Assembly (NCBI GenBank): GCA_914767885.1
Contig: CAJZBQ010000044.1
Coordinates: 434,001 to 498,000, forward strand
DNA from: Blepharisma stoltei
Lineage: Eukaryota > Ciliophora > Heterotrichea > Heterotrichida > Blepharismidae
DNA length: 64,000 bases
Direction of reading: 5' to 3'
Every line of letters begins with the position of its first letter. Position 1 is the first letter of the stretch. Both the position numbers and the translations under genes were made by a program. Below are positions 1 through 9,609 of the stretch, in pieces. Below the pieces are notes generated by a model. That model did not search any database. It worked only from the letters and a program-made list of their open reading frames with translations, and was not told where the DNA came from.

Positions 1-129
1 TGAAAAATATGAATTTTATATATGATTTAATAAATCAGATTATTGTGTAAAAATCTTCAAGAATTGATAATGGGATTTTGATTATCAGTTTAGATTTATC
101 CAGTGTTTTATAAAATCTACCATTTATAT

Positions 130-894
130 ATGCTGATTAAACAATTTATTCCAAAGCTTGCAACATCAAATTTCTTTCGAAGGTTTAGTACAATTAATGC
201 ATCAAAAGATCATTACAAAGCTCTTGGACTTTCAGAGAAATCAACAGAGTCAGAAATACGTCAAGCTTATTTAAATCTAGTTAAAAAGCATCATCCTGAT
301 TGCCCTACAGGTAGCACAGAAAGATTCAAAGAAATTAATGAAGCCTATGAAATCCTCAGTGACAAAACTCTCCGTTCTCAATATGACACTTTGAAAAACT
401 TTAAAAATCCGACTAATTCTTCTTACACTTATCAAGATTATCAAAATAAAAATGATCGTGCATATAAATATTGAAAAGAGCAAGAGAAAAAAAATTTATA
501 TGAAGAGTGGGTAAAATATAATGAAAATAGAGCAAAGGCTAGAGAGTATTATAAACAAAGAAACCAAGAAAGGCCAAGAGGTTCATGAAGAAGAAAAACT
601 GAGGACTTTTGGGAATCGGAATATGAAAGAGAAAAAAACTACAATGAGAATCTCAATGATAAAGAAGATGATCGGCCTCATATGCTACTGATTGATAGCC
701 TGGCCGTGATCTATTTTTTTGCATTTTTTGGGCTGTTTTTCTATGCAATTTATATAGTTAGACAGAAGCGCAATGAGCGCGACAGAGAAGCTCGAGAATT
801 ATACATCAATGAAATACAAAAATATCGTCAAGAAATAGAGATACTCAAAGAATACGAGCGAACCAGATATTTCCCAGCCAAGCCTGGCTCTTAA
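130..894 (+). CDS. Mitochondrial-type DnaJ (J-domain) membrane protein
   Basis: Predicted Hsp40 co-chaperone of 254 residues. The J domain starts at about residue 27 (DHYKALGL) and carries the HPD tripeptide near residue 55 that stimulates Hsp70 ATPase. The N-terminus before it is basic and hydroxylated with few acidic residues, which looks like a mitochondrial presequence. A charged, aromatic-rich middle is followed by one hydrophobic segment (about residues 186-209) and a basic C-terminal tail, so it is probably anchored in a mitochondrial membrane. Two in-frame TGA codons (472-474 and near 586) are read as Trp; with the standard code the gene would break in two. I chose the ATG at 130 because the frame is closed by TAG at 91-93 and no earlier ATG lies in between. 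It lies 21 bp upstream of the TAF11-like gene on the same strand. Confidence 0.85.
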
Positions 895-915
895 CTAAAA
901 ATTTATAATTTTTAA

Positions 916-1320
916 ATGGATAAAAACTCAGAAGACCTGGATATAAGTGACAGAGAACTCTTAGAAGAAGATGATGACGCAAATCTTGACGAAGAACAAA
1001 TCAGACTGCAATCAATTTTAGAAAGAGCTACAGAAGAGCAAAGGGACAGATATGAAGTCATGCACGAGACTTATTTATGAAGTCCTACGATAAGTGCTTC
1101 GAATGAAAAGCTAGAAAGAATTGTCGCTGGGATTATTGGGGGGACTCCACAAAAAGATATTTTATCAGCTGTAGCGGCGGCTGCAAAAATTTATGTAGGA
1201 GAGTTGGTGGAAGAAGCGCTAGAAGTAGCCAAAATTAATGGAGATGTAGGCTGCTTGGCAACTAATCACGTTCAAGAGGCGAGGAGAAGACTGAAAAAGA
1301 TATCGAAAAGAATTTTGTAA
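916..1320 (+). CDS. TAF11: TAF11-like TFIID subunit (histone fold)
   Basis: A 134-residue protein with an acidic N-terminus followed by a TAFII28-type histone fold. The stretch around EEQRDRYEVM, then SAVAAAAKIYVGELVEEALE, then the HVQEARRRLKKI end follow the order and spacing of TAF11 (EQ.NRYE..., ISKVFVGEVVEEALD..., ..REA.RRL). TAF11 pairs with TAF13 inside the general transcription factor TFIID, in the nucleus. One TGA codon (1078-1080) is read as Trp where TAF11 proteins have an aromatic or hydrophobic residue. The gene is short for the family because the variable N-terminal extension is reduced. Similarity is judged by eye from the conserved core; no competing family fits as well. Confidence 0.8.
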
Positions 1321-1453
1321 TGATACCACACATAAGATAAATAAATTTATATGGAAACGAGCAAATTTAAGATTTCTATGGTTAGGCAGTTGGATAAGAA
1401 TTTATTATTGGATTAAATGAATGATAGATAAAATTATTTAACTTATTAACAAG

Positions 1454-2362
1454 TTAGATTCTTACGACTTCCATAAGAAATGTAAATAATCCAATTCCCA
1501 ACAAATAAGAAAAATACTTTTTGTATTTATGAGCAGGGTTGGAAAACTCGTCAACTATTATATCAGAGCACGATATATAGAGAAAAGTTCCAGTGCATAA
1601 CCCTAGAAATACTGCATCTAATAATGGCAGCTCCATGCTTGACATTCCTATTCCTGCTGCAATTCCAATAGGTTCTGATACCACAAATGAAATCATTAGT
1701 GGCAAACTTTGCGCTTTTGGAAGATCTTTTATGTTAATACCTAACGCAAAAGCTGCGAAAAAATGATGCAGCAATACTGCTAACGCGATATTGAAAAAAT
1801 GTGCTTCTGTCTTTTGCAATCCAATTGCAATGCCTTCTAATAAATTATGCATCGTTAGTGCTGCTGCCATAACTAGTCCTGATATTAAATCTTGTGAAAA
1901 AATATTTTCAGCGTCTATTTCGTCTTTCTCTAGTAATGGAGAAAAACAATTTTTTAAAAATTCTTGTGAAATTGAATCTGTGTATGAGGTTTTTCTGCTT
2001 TGATTTTTGAACGAAATAACATTATCGTCGGCTTCGCTGCTGTGAATATTAATTATATGATGGTTTTTTGAGGCAAATCCTATTTTCTCAATATACAATA
2101 TCAAAGAATAGCCGCATAGGACCAAAATATTCGCCAAATTATTGGTTGACCCCATGACTTCATGGGCTCGCTTTGTTGCTTCTGGAAGTAAATCTACAAG
2201 GGCAACCGACAGAAAAATTCCTCCAGAAAAGCAGGTTCCAAGATTGGCTCATACAAGACCTTTGCGGAAAATTTTTGAATAAAGAGGCAAAATCCCTACT
2301 GCTAAGGCTAAAAGTCCGATCATCAGTAGATATAAGACTTTCATAATAAGCAAATCATCCAT
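1454..2362 (-). CDS. ZIP-family metal transporter, copy 1
   Basis: A 302-residue ZIP (SLC39) permease predicted to move zinc or a related divalent metal into the cytosol. The start MDDLLIMKVLYLL opens the first membrane helix. A Gly-rich helix (CFSGGIFLSVALVDLLPEA) follows, then a cytoplasmic loop, then the two hallmark helices: HNLLEGIAIGLQ, whose His, Asn and Glu line the metal site, and LLHHFFAAFALGI. Several in-frame TGA codons are read as Trp, so the open frame runs past position 2155 to the ATG at 2362. It has exactly the same length as the neighbouring copy at 3134-4042 on the same strand, which points to a tandem duplication; the variable loop has diverged. The stop is TAA at 1454-1456. 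Confidence 0.9.
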
Positions 2363-3133
2363 TATATTTTTATTATAAGATCTATTTAACTGAATAATTT
2401 ATAGTTAAGATAAAAGAATTTAAAATTTCCCCATGTCATTTATGAGAATAACTTGTTTTTAGCTATATTATTATAATTTTTGTTGCTTGAAAAAATGGTA
2501 AAAATTTTTATTTGTTTAAGTAATAAAAGTTAAGGAGAGTAAGTGGTGATAAAAAAAATCAACCTTGCGATTTTAAGGAAAACTTCAAAATAAAATTATT
2601 AGAGCAAAAATGGGCTTTTAATGCCATTAAAATAAGAAGGTATTAGTTCTCACAGAATTCTTGATAATTATCAAAAGAAATCTAAAAAATGCACAGTTAG
2701 CTTTATATATTAAAAAATAGTTGAGCCTAGTCGGATAGAAACTAAGGATAATCTTCGAAATACCTATAATTAGATTAAGCAGTCTATTTTGGCTTTTAAA
2801 TAAGATTATGGCTATTAGACGTGATAAAATGAAATTTGAAGTATTTAAAATTGATTAAATGCTGCCTATAAAATAAAGTAAGTGTTTGAAAATATTTCAA
2901 TTATATATAGCTTTTAATCCAGAATAAATATCTAAAATTAATCTTAACTTTAAAAATTTATTTGATTGAAGGTTGTACCTGGACTTAAAATCATTGAAAT
3001 TCTTTCAGCAGACGTTTACAGGCTTATCTATTTAAAAATTCGAGATTAATTCACCATATTAAACTTTATCCATATTTTAAGTTACAATTTAGTACAGATA
3101 CTTTCAGAATTTGCAATTAAATCCAGTATTATT
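2363..3133. other. Intergenic gap between tandem ZIP genes
   Basis: About 770 bp of AT-rich DNA with no open frame longer than a few dozen codons, no recognisable RNA gene and no clear inverted-repeat element by eye. It should hold the promoter of copy 1 and the 3' region of copy 2. Confidence 0.5.
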
Positions 3134-4042
3134 TTACTCGTGAAAAATTGTGATCAAAGATACAAATAAAACTACTCCAAGGAGGTAAGAAAAATATTTT
3201 TGGTATTTATAAACTGAATGAGAAAATTCTTCGACTATAATTTCTGAGCATGATATATACAGAAATGTCCCTGTGCACAGGCTCAAAAATATAGCGCTTA
3301 GAATAGGAACATCAGCACTTGACATTCCTATTCCAATAGCTACACCTATAGGCTCAGATAGTACAAAAATAGATAGCAATGGCAAACTTTCTTTTTTATC
3401 TAGATCTTTTATATTTATTCCAAGTGCAAAAGCAGCAAAGAAGTGATGAAACATAACAGCTGTCACTATATTAATGAATCCTGCTTCATCACTTTGTAAG
3501 CCTACAGCAATTCCTTCTAATAAATTGTGTATAGATAATGCAATAGCCAAAATAATCCCAGAAATCGAATTAGATGATTCTACGATATCAGGACTTTCTG
3601 GCTCATCATCAATCAAATTATCCTTGATATCTTCAAGAGTGATAGAAATTGAGTTTATCTCTAACTTTTTCTGTGGGATTGCCATAGATATCGTCGTTTC
3701 TTTTTTCATATGAACAGTGCTATGATGGTGATGGCGATGGTGATGCTCAGAGCTAAAAGCCAATTTCTCTATAAAAAGGATCAAAGAATAGCCTGTAAGA
3801 ACGAGCACGCTGGCTAAAGGAAAGCGGGAGCCTATGGCTTCTTCAGATTTTTTAGTTGCTTCTGGTAGAAGATCTGCAATTGCAACTGATAAAAAAATTC
3901 CTCCTGAAAAGCAGGACCCTAAATAAGCTCATTTTAATCCCTTGTGAAAAAATCGAGAGTAGATCGGCAAAATTCCGAATATCAGACCTCCAAAACAAAT
4001 AATGAATAAGAAAATTATTTTCATCATAAGTAACTCGTCCAT
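3134..4042 (-). CDS. ZIP-family metal transporter, copy 2 (His-rich loop)
   Basis: A second 302-residue ZIP permease. It has the same N-terminal pattern (MDELLMMKIIFL) and the signature helices HNLLEGIAVGLQ and MFHHFFAAFALGI. The variable loop has a dense histidine cluster (SSEHHHRHHHHS), typical of ZIP proteins that bind zinc in the loop before transport or as a sensor. TGA-encoded Trp residues extend the frame upstream of 3808 to the ATG at 4042. The last helices end in a motif shared with copy 1 (CTGTFLYISCSEIIVEEFS), so this is a tandem paralogue. Which metal is carried cannot be told from sequence. Confidence 0.9.
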
Positions 4043-4197
4043 TATTCCTATTTTTACTCCTTTTAAAAAATTCTTTTAATTTTTATTAAATAAATGATCA
4101 GTCATAATTTAATTATCTCCTTGAAGATTTTTAAGCTGAAGAATAAAGAAGAAGAAGACTGAAATAAAATAATCAGTTTTAAATTGATAATTATAGC

Positions 4198-6205
4198 TTA
4201 TGATGGAATATTTTTGTCTTCTTCTAAAAATTCTTTCCAGTCTTTTACTTCTTGAGGAATTGTAGGAGCAACCTTCTTTTCAACCTTCTCTGGAAGCTTA
4301 GATCTAGTCATCTGCGGCCTTCCAACTTTTTTCACAACCCTTTTCTTTCTCATTTCTAATTTTTCATTTATTTCTTTCAATTTTTCTAAGTTTTTAAGCC
4401 TTTCTTGCTCAACTTTTTCTGATCTTCTAACTTTATCAATATCCTTTTCTATTTGCTTTAATTCTTTTTCACTCAATAAATTTTTCTTTCTAACTCCCCA
4501 CTCCGTGAGTGAACAAAAAAACCATTGGAAAAATCACTAATTTTTATATAATTAATAATTATTATAATGAAGTCTCTAGCTAATTCTGTTTAATTTAAGT
4601 AGCATGCATTTTAAAACATAAATTTTATAATATCTACCTCAAAATTTTTTTTCGAATTGAGATTTTTTAAATTTTGAGAAAAAAAAATTAAACCTCTCTA
4701 CGAGCAAAAATTTTTTGTTCACTCATGGGGGTTAAGCAGCTGCTCAAGTTTATTTTCTATTTCCAACAGCATATCGAGATCTGTAGGATTATTGCTTGCA
4801 TCACCACCAATTTCTTGATAAAGCTGAAATATTTGTTCTCTTATTTTCATCATCGTCCTTTCATCAACCAAAAAATTTTCCTCTTTATCTGCACTTAATG
4901 CTTTAATTCTTTCTTTAAGTTTTTGTTTCTCTGACTTTAATCTGTTTATATTAATTGCAATTTGCTCAAGCTTTTTATTAAGTTCATCTTTTTTTATTTC
5001 ATTTTTTAGCCGAAGGGCTTCTAATTCAGTTTCAGCTTCTTGACCATGTTGAATTAAATTTACGTTTTCTTCTTCAAGAGATTTTATTCTAGCAATTAAT
5101 TGTCAAGGGGATTTAAAGAATAATTGAGGAGTGTCTTGCTCTGTTAGAAAAGTTGGGTCTTTAGGGTCTGACGGTTTTTGAATGAACTCAGGAGGTGTAA
5201 GCTCATCTATGAATTTTTTATATTCTTCAAGCTGTTTTAGCTCTTCGTTTTTTCTGTCAAAAAGACCATTTTTCATTTCAATGTCATTTGCTAAATCATT
5301 TATACCTTCTATGTATGAATATCTATATTTTTCTAGTTATTTTGTGTATGCTGAGAATGCTCTGCAATATATGAATGGCAATTTATTTACATTAAATAGC
5401 ATATCCTCGTCTGCTTCGATATTCTTTCATTTGTTTTTGCTTGAGCTTCTTGAGCTTTTTTCTCAGCTTCGATTTTTAAATTATCCTCATATTTATCGAC
5501 AATTCCCATATTATCTTCAAGCATTTTTACATTGCTTTTGTGGGTTTCTTCTTCCGCTTGGATAATTTCTTCAAGGTATTTTGTTCTTTCTTTTTTATTT
5601 TGGATGCTCTTTTTAACAAGCAAGATTTCACGTTTTCGCTGAATAAATTCTCTGATAGTCTCTTTTTTGGAAGGAAATGAATATTTTGGGGCTGTGGAGG
5701 GTAGCGCTAATAGTTCCTTTGAATCTTCATAACGGATAGAATTATTAAAATTGCGTGATCTCACGTAGACTTCTGGTGACCCGTGAGTCGATCCGGCTCA
5801 GGAAGGCGAGCCACATGGTAATAGTTCTCCGGGGTGGGTTTTTGGTCTAGGGGCTGACCCTAGATCTTTGTTCCTTACCTGCAGAGTCCCTCCCTGCGCA
5901 AAGTCCCAATACTACTCAATAGAAGCAAAAAGGTGGTGTGAGGATAGTGCTTAGCGCCAGCGCGAAGCTATCCGTTGGACGGAGAGGGGCTGAAATAAAC
6001 CCCGACGGTCGCAATAATTTTAACTAATCTAATCATAACGGATTTCTCCAAGAACACTTGGATGATGGTAAGAATCATAGTTGTGACGCTCTTGGATAGG
6101 AATTAGTTGACGATCCTTGCGTTCCATTTCTTCTTTGGCACGCTGGACTTCACGCTCATGATAAAGCTCTGGGTCTTTGTCTGGAAGGTAAAATGGGTTA
6201 ATCAT
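4198..6205 (-). CDS. CFAP100: CFAP100/MIA1-like ciliary coiled-coil protein, split by three insertions
   Basis: After removing three insertions (5738-6043 SINE-like, 5336-5421 unique IES, 4493-4734 MITE) the gene is 1374 nt, 457 residues, one frame. The N-terminus is MINPFYLPDKDPEL. The central DUF4200-type coiled coil begins IREFIQRKREILLVK, and its end reads EEYKKFIDELTPPEF, closely echoing the YKDFLYKLSPPEW block of CFAP100/CCDC37 (MIA1 in Chlamydomonas). That protein is part of the modifier-of-inner-arms complex, which regulates inner dynein arms on axonemal doublets. A long Lys/Glu coiled coil and a basic C-terminus follow. Junctions in reading order: RYE|DSKE across the SINE-like insert, NERI|EKYR across the 86-bp IES, QLL|RKKN across the MITE. 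CFAP73 or CCDC38, which share the domain, are the alternatives. Confidence 0.7.
4493..4734. mobile_element. MITE-like IES, family A, inside the CFAP100-like gene
   Basis: A 242-bp insertion with terminal repeats: CTCCCCACTCCGTGAGTGAA on the left, inverted as TTCACTCATGGGGG on the right. TAA flanks both ends. Removing it joins CAG CTG CTT A to GA AAG AAA on the minus strand and restores the frame. The interior is AT-rich with no coding capacity, so it is non-autonomous. Confidence 0.85.
5336..5421. other. Short unique TA-bounded IES (86 bp)
   Basis: Between TA at 5334-5335 and TA at 5420-5421 the coding frame of the CFAP100-like gene changes and carries a TAA (5337-5339). Removing 86 bp with one TA kept joins ...ERI|EKYR... 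in one frame, and the spacing of the coiled coil then matches the family better. No terminal inverted repeat is evident. Confidence 0.65.
5738..6043. mobile_element. SINE-like insertion S1 in the CFAP100-like gene
   Basis: An insertion of 306 bp, GC-rich compared with its surroundings, flanked by an 11-bp direct repeat tcataacggat (5727-5737 and 6033-6043). It ends in a short simple tail, aactaatctaatc, and shares the preceding block (cggagaggggctgaaata) with insertion S8. No open frame of note. Keeping one repeat copy restores the host gene frame. Confidence 0.8.
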
Positions 6206-6229
6206 AATTTTTAAATAGGGAATTATTTA

Positions 6230-6594
6230 TCCCTCCCTCCATGAGCGAACAAAACCATTGGAAAATCCTTATTTTTTTGGGTAAAGCCTAATTTCCGTGA
6301 GCAAAAAAAAATTTAATAGACAAATTTTTAATAAAACAATATATTTTGATATAAGTTAAATTATTATAAAGAAATCTCTAACTAATTCTGTTTAATTCTA
6401 AACAGCATACATTTTAAACATAGGTTTAACAAATTAAATTAATATTTGCTTAAAAAATATTCGAATTAGGATTTTTTAAATTTTAGTGAAAAACATTTGC
6501 TATAAAATTTATATATAATTTTTTGATGATTTTTTCAAACAAACCCCTCCTGAGCAAAAAAAATTTATGTCGCTCATGGAGGGAGGGAAAGTTA
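6230..6594. mobile_element. MITE-like element, family A, intergenic
   Basis: About 365 bp bounded by TTA on each side. The termini are TCCCTCCCTCCATGAGCGAA and, inverted, TTATGTCGCTCATGGAGGGA. The AT-rich interior is related to the other family A copies (the aactaattctgttta block). Confidence 0.75.
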
Positions 6595-6775
6595 GATGAT
6601 TAGAATTATTACAATATTATTGCATCGCAATATATGAGAGCAACATTTTTATTGTTTATTTATGCCATATTAAAGATCTTATCCTAATTTATTCAAATAA
6701 TTAAATACTTATAAATTTGTTCAATTATATTAGCAATTTAATTCGGCAAAAGATATATTTTCGCTTATATGTTGA

Positions 6776-7183
6776 CTCCCCCATCCTTGATCGAATGATT
6801 GACTGTAAAAATTCCTAAAAATTGGGAAATTAACCCCCATCCTTGATCGAACGATTTTCATATCATGCAATTTTTTTATATATATAAACATATATAAGTT
6901 ATCAAAAGCTTGGGAAGATGTACCTAATGAAGTTGTTTTCAGAACTTTGAGATGACAGAAAGCTACGAAATCAACCATCCGAAGTGATTTAGCCATCAAC
7001 CTAAGCTTAAAAACTCAATAATCTAATAAAATAGAGATTCTTTAAAATTTAAAAAACAAAATTTAATTCAATAAGGAACAAATTAAAATTTATACAGTTT
7101 AAAGGGGTAACTAATAAATCAAAATATTAAAAATTGGTATTTTATGAAATTAATTAAATTTTTTGCTCTTATTTAAAAGTAAA

Positions 7184-7215
<32 letters not shown>

Positions 7216-7319
7216 TTTTTTATTTTATATATAAAATTTTTTTTCCCAAAAAAATTGTTTTTTAACCCCATCCTTGATCGAACGATGGCGAGTCGTTCGA
7301 TCAAGGATGGGGGGAGTGA
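6776..7319. mobile_element. MITE-like element, family B
   Basis: An element of 544 bp flanked by TGA at 6773-6775 and 7317-7319. The left end carries two direct copies of CCCCATCCTTGATCGAAYGA about 57 bp apart. The right end is a hairpin of two inverted copies (7266-7314). The middle is AT-rich and includes a (TA)n tract near 7195. No gene is evident inside. Confidence 0.8.
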
Positions 7320-8163
7320 GAGTATTTAAACAAAGCTAATTGAGTTTTAAATTATACTTAATTTTAAAAAGAGAGCTGCATGATAAATCAAAATAGTCAT
7401 TTATATTTAGCAATTATTAATTTCACTATAATATTCTATAGATGAGCTTATATAAGTAGTGCTCCTACTGAAGTTTAGTATCGATTAGCATTTATTTTTC
7501 TATCAATAATCTTGTCTTTTCATGCTTAGGAAATCTTAGATTATTAGCTCTTATCATCAATTTTTTAATATATTTCAAGATTTTCCAATATACAGGTTGG
7601 TTAAGATATTTAAAATAGATAGGAAATAAAAATTTAGAATTCCTGATTTTAAGCTTATAGAATATCCTCGAGTTTAGAAAGTAGTAAATATGGCTTAATT
7701 GCATGTGAATCTCTTTATGAATATAGGCGCATATATAAGTGCTTTATAAAACGAGATAAATCCTTACATATAATTTAATTTCCATTAAATTCTCACATTT
7801 AGGTCTAAAAATAGTTGACATTTATCCTTCAAAATTATTTTGGCAAAAGGGATTTTTGTCAGTAATTTATCGAGCACATAAGAAATAAAAACATTTTTTT
7901 ATCAAATATCCACTTTCCTTCAATTGAAATTCTTTCGCCATTTTAGAATTCTTATAATAAACGTGCAAAATAAAGGTATGGATTATTGTTGATTTAAAAT
8001 GGCATTAAAATTCATAAACTCTTGCACAGAATCTCACAAAATCACACTTTGGTATATCTTTCTTTAAAAAAGATTTTCAATTATTCAGCAGAAAATGCCA
8101 CAAAAAATAATTTTGGCGAAGTTTTTTCCTTAAAAATAAAAACGTTTCAGCAAAGCTCATTCC
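7320..8163. other. Intergenic AT-rich region
   Basis: No convincing gene: only short open frames with poor composition on either strand, and no tRNA-like or repeated structure was recognised. Confidence 0.4.
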
Positions 8164-8165
8164 TA

Positions 8166-8460
8166 ACTCCCCTCCCCAAGTGAGAAAAACCATTGGAAAT
8201 ATCAAATTTTTTGCCCAAAAATCCACCCTCCGCAAGCGAATAAAAATCCTTTTTAATATAAAATTTTATATATAAGTGAAAATCAGCATAATGAAATCTC
8301 TAACTAATTCTGCTTAAATTTTAACAACTTGCATTTGAAACATAAATTTATAAAATCAAATAATTATTTGCTTTCCAATTTTGCGAAAATGGATTTTTTT
8401 TAAATTTTTAAAAAAAAATTATCTCCTCTGTAAGCGAACAAAATTTTTTGTTCAGGAGTA
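8166..8460. mobile_element. MITE-like element, family A, decayed
   Basis: About 295 bp with TAA on both sides. The left end is CTCCCCTCCCCAAGTGAGAA, with a second copy of the motif about 55 bp in. The right end (GTAAGCGAACAAAATTTTTT then GTTCAGGAG) has lost part of the hairpin. It lies just upstream of the third ZIP gene. Confidence 0.65.
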
Positions 8461-8588
8461 AGTTTTTGCATAAATAAAGCCTTTTTATTGTATTTTGTCT
8501 TATAATCTTTTATATTTTTTATCTAAAATTTCAATGATACAAAATTGATTTTTTAAATCAAATCCCTATCACTAATAATTATATCAAA

Positions 8589-9524
8589 ATGGACGACACA
8601 CTCCTCATGCTAAAGCTGATCTTTATCTTTATTTTCGGAGTTGGAGCCTTATTATCAGGCTTATTCCCAATCTCCGCAAGTATTTTTAAAAAAAGCATAA
8701 AGTGGGCTAATATAGGGATCTGTTTTTCAGGAGGCATAATTTTGACTGTAGGCTTGGTTGACCTTTTCCCTGAAGCTTCAGAAAACGTCGCTGATGCTTT
8801 GGATAGTGATTTCCCACTGCCAAGCATTTTGGTCATTTGTAGTTACACCCTGATGCTTTTCCTTGAAAAAATTGTATTCACCAAGACCCATCATAGCCAT
8901 GCATTTCATGATGAAAAGGAGGAAGAGGAGCACGATGATAGGACTCCGCTGATTTATGTATCTTCAAGGAGGAGAAGTAATTCAGCACCAATATGTAGGC
9001 CTGATGAGACGCAATCGATGATTTCTTTTGATGAAACACCTGGAACGAAAGCTGATGAAAAGGATGAGGACGATAATGGGATTATAACTGGACTGATTTT
9101 GGCGCTGGCGCTTGGGATTCATAATCTTTTTGAGGGGATCGCCATTGGGTTGCAAAAAGATGTCTCGAGCTTTATTGGGATTGCTACTGCTGTAATTCTT
9201 CATCACTTTTTTGCTGCTTTTTCATTAGGAATAAATATAAAAGGACTTAAAAAAAGTAAAAGCTTGCCTATGTTGGGCTCTTTTGTGCTCTCAGAACCTT
9301 GTGGAATTGCAATAGGGATTGGCTTATCGAGCTTAGAGGTCCCGTTGCTAAATGGTGTGTTTCTTAGCTTGTGCGTCGGGACGTTTATTTATATTTCATC
9401 TTCAGATATTTTAGCTGAGGAGTTTTCAATACCAAAACAAAAATATACTAAATTCGTAGCTTATTTGTGCGGAGTTGGGGTATTTTTGATATTACTTATA
9501 GGCGTAGAAAGATCGGTCGAATAA
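8589..9524 (+). CDS. ZIP-family metal transporter, copy 3
   Basis: A 311-residue ZIP permease in one uninterrupted frame. Features in order: N-terminal helix with the MDDTLLMLKLIFIF start shared with copies 1 and 2; Gly-rich helix (CFSGGIILTVGLVDLFPEAS); an acidic and His-containing loop (KTHHSHAFHDEKEEEEHDD) holding serine and arginine residues that could be phosphorylated; HNLFEGIAIGLQ and LHHFFAAFSLGI carrying the metal-binding His, Asn and Glu; and the C-terminal pair of helices (SLCVGTFIYISSSDILAEEF). It is on the opposite strand to the tandem pair and more diverged, so it split from them earlier. It has no IES, unlike many genes here. Confidence 0.93.
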   Translation: MDDTLLMLKLIFIFIFGVGALLSGLFPISASIFKKSIKWANIGICFSGGIILTVGLVDLFPEASENVADALDSDFPLPSILVICSYTLMLFLEKIVFTKTHHSHAFHDEKEEEEHDDRTPLIYVSSRRRSNSAPICRPDETQSMISFDETPGTKADEKDEDDNGIITGLILALALGIHNLFEGIAIGLQKDVSSFIGIATAVILHHFFAAFSLGINIKGLKKSKSLPMLGSFVLSEPCGIAIGIGLSSLEVPLLNGVFLSLCVGTFIYISSSDILAEEFSIPKQKYTKFVAYLCGVGVFLILLIGVERSVE

Positions 9525-9609
9525 TTTAATTTAATAAACTCGGTTCGCTTATTAATTTATAATTGATAATTTCGATATTTTTATTAGTTTGTGAAATGAA
9601 ATTATTTAG

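Noticed and set aside
5334-5421. Frameshift plus in-frame TAA in the CFAP100-like gene read as a pseudogene
   Set aside because: A single 86-bp TA-bounded excision removes both faults with matching phase, so an IES is the simpler reading.
5182-5565. Plus-strand ORF of 127 codons rich in Ser and Phe
   Set aside because: Antisense of the Lys/Glu coiled coil of the CFAP100-like gene; low-complexity composition is the expected mirror image.
7190-7225. Long TA-rich microsatellite as a possible replication origin or regulatory site
   Set aside because: It lies inside a family B element and AT-rich tracts are common here; nothing else supports an origin.
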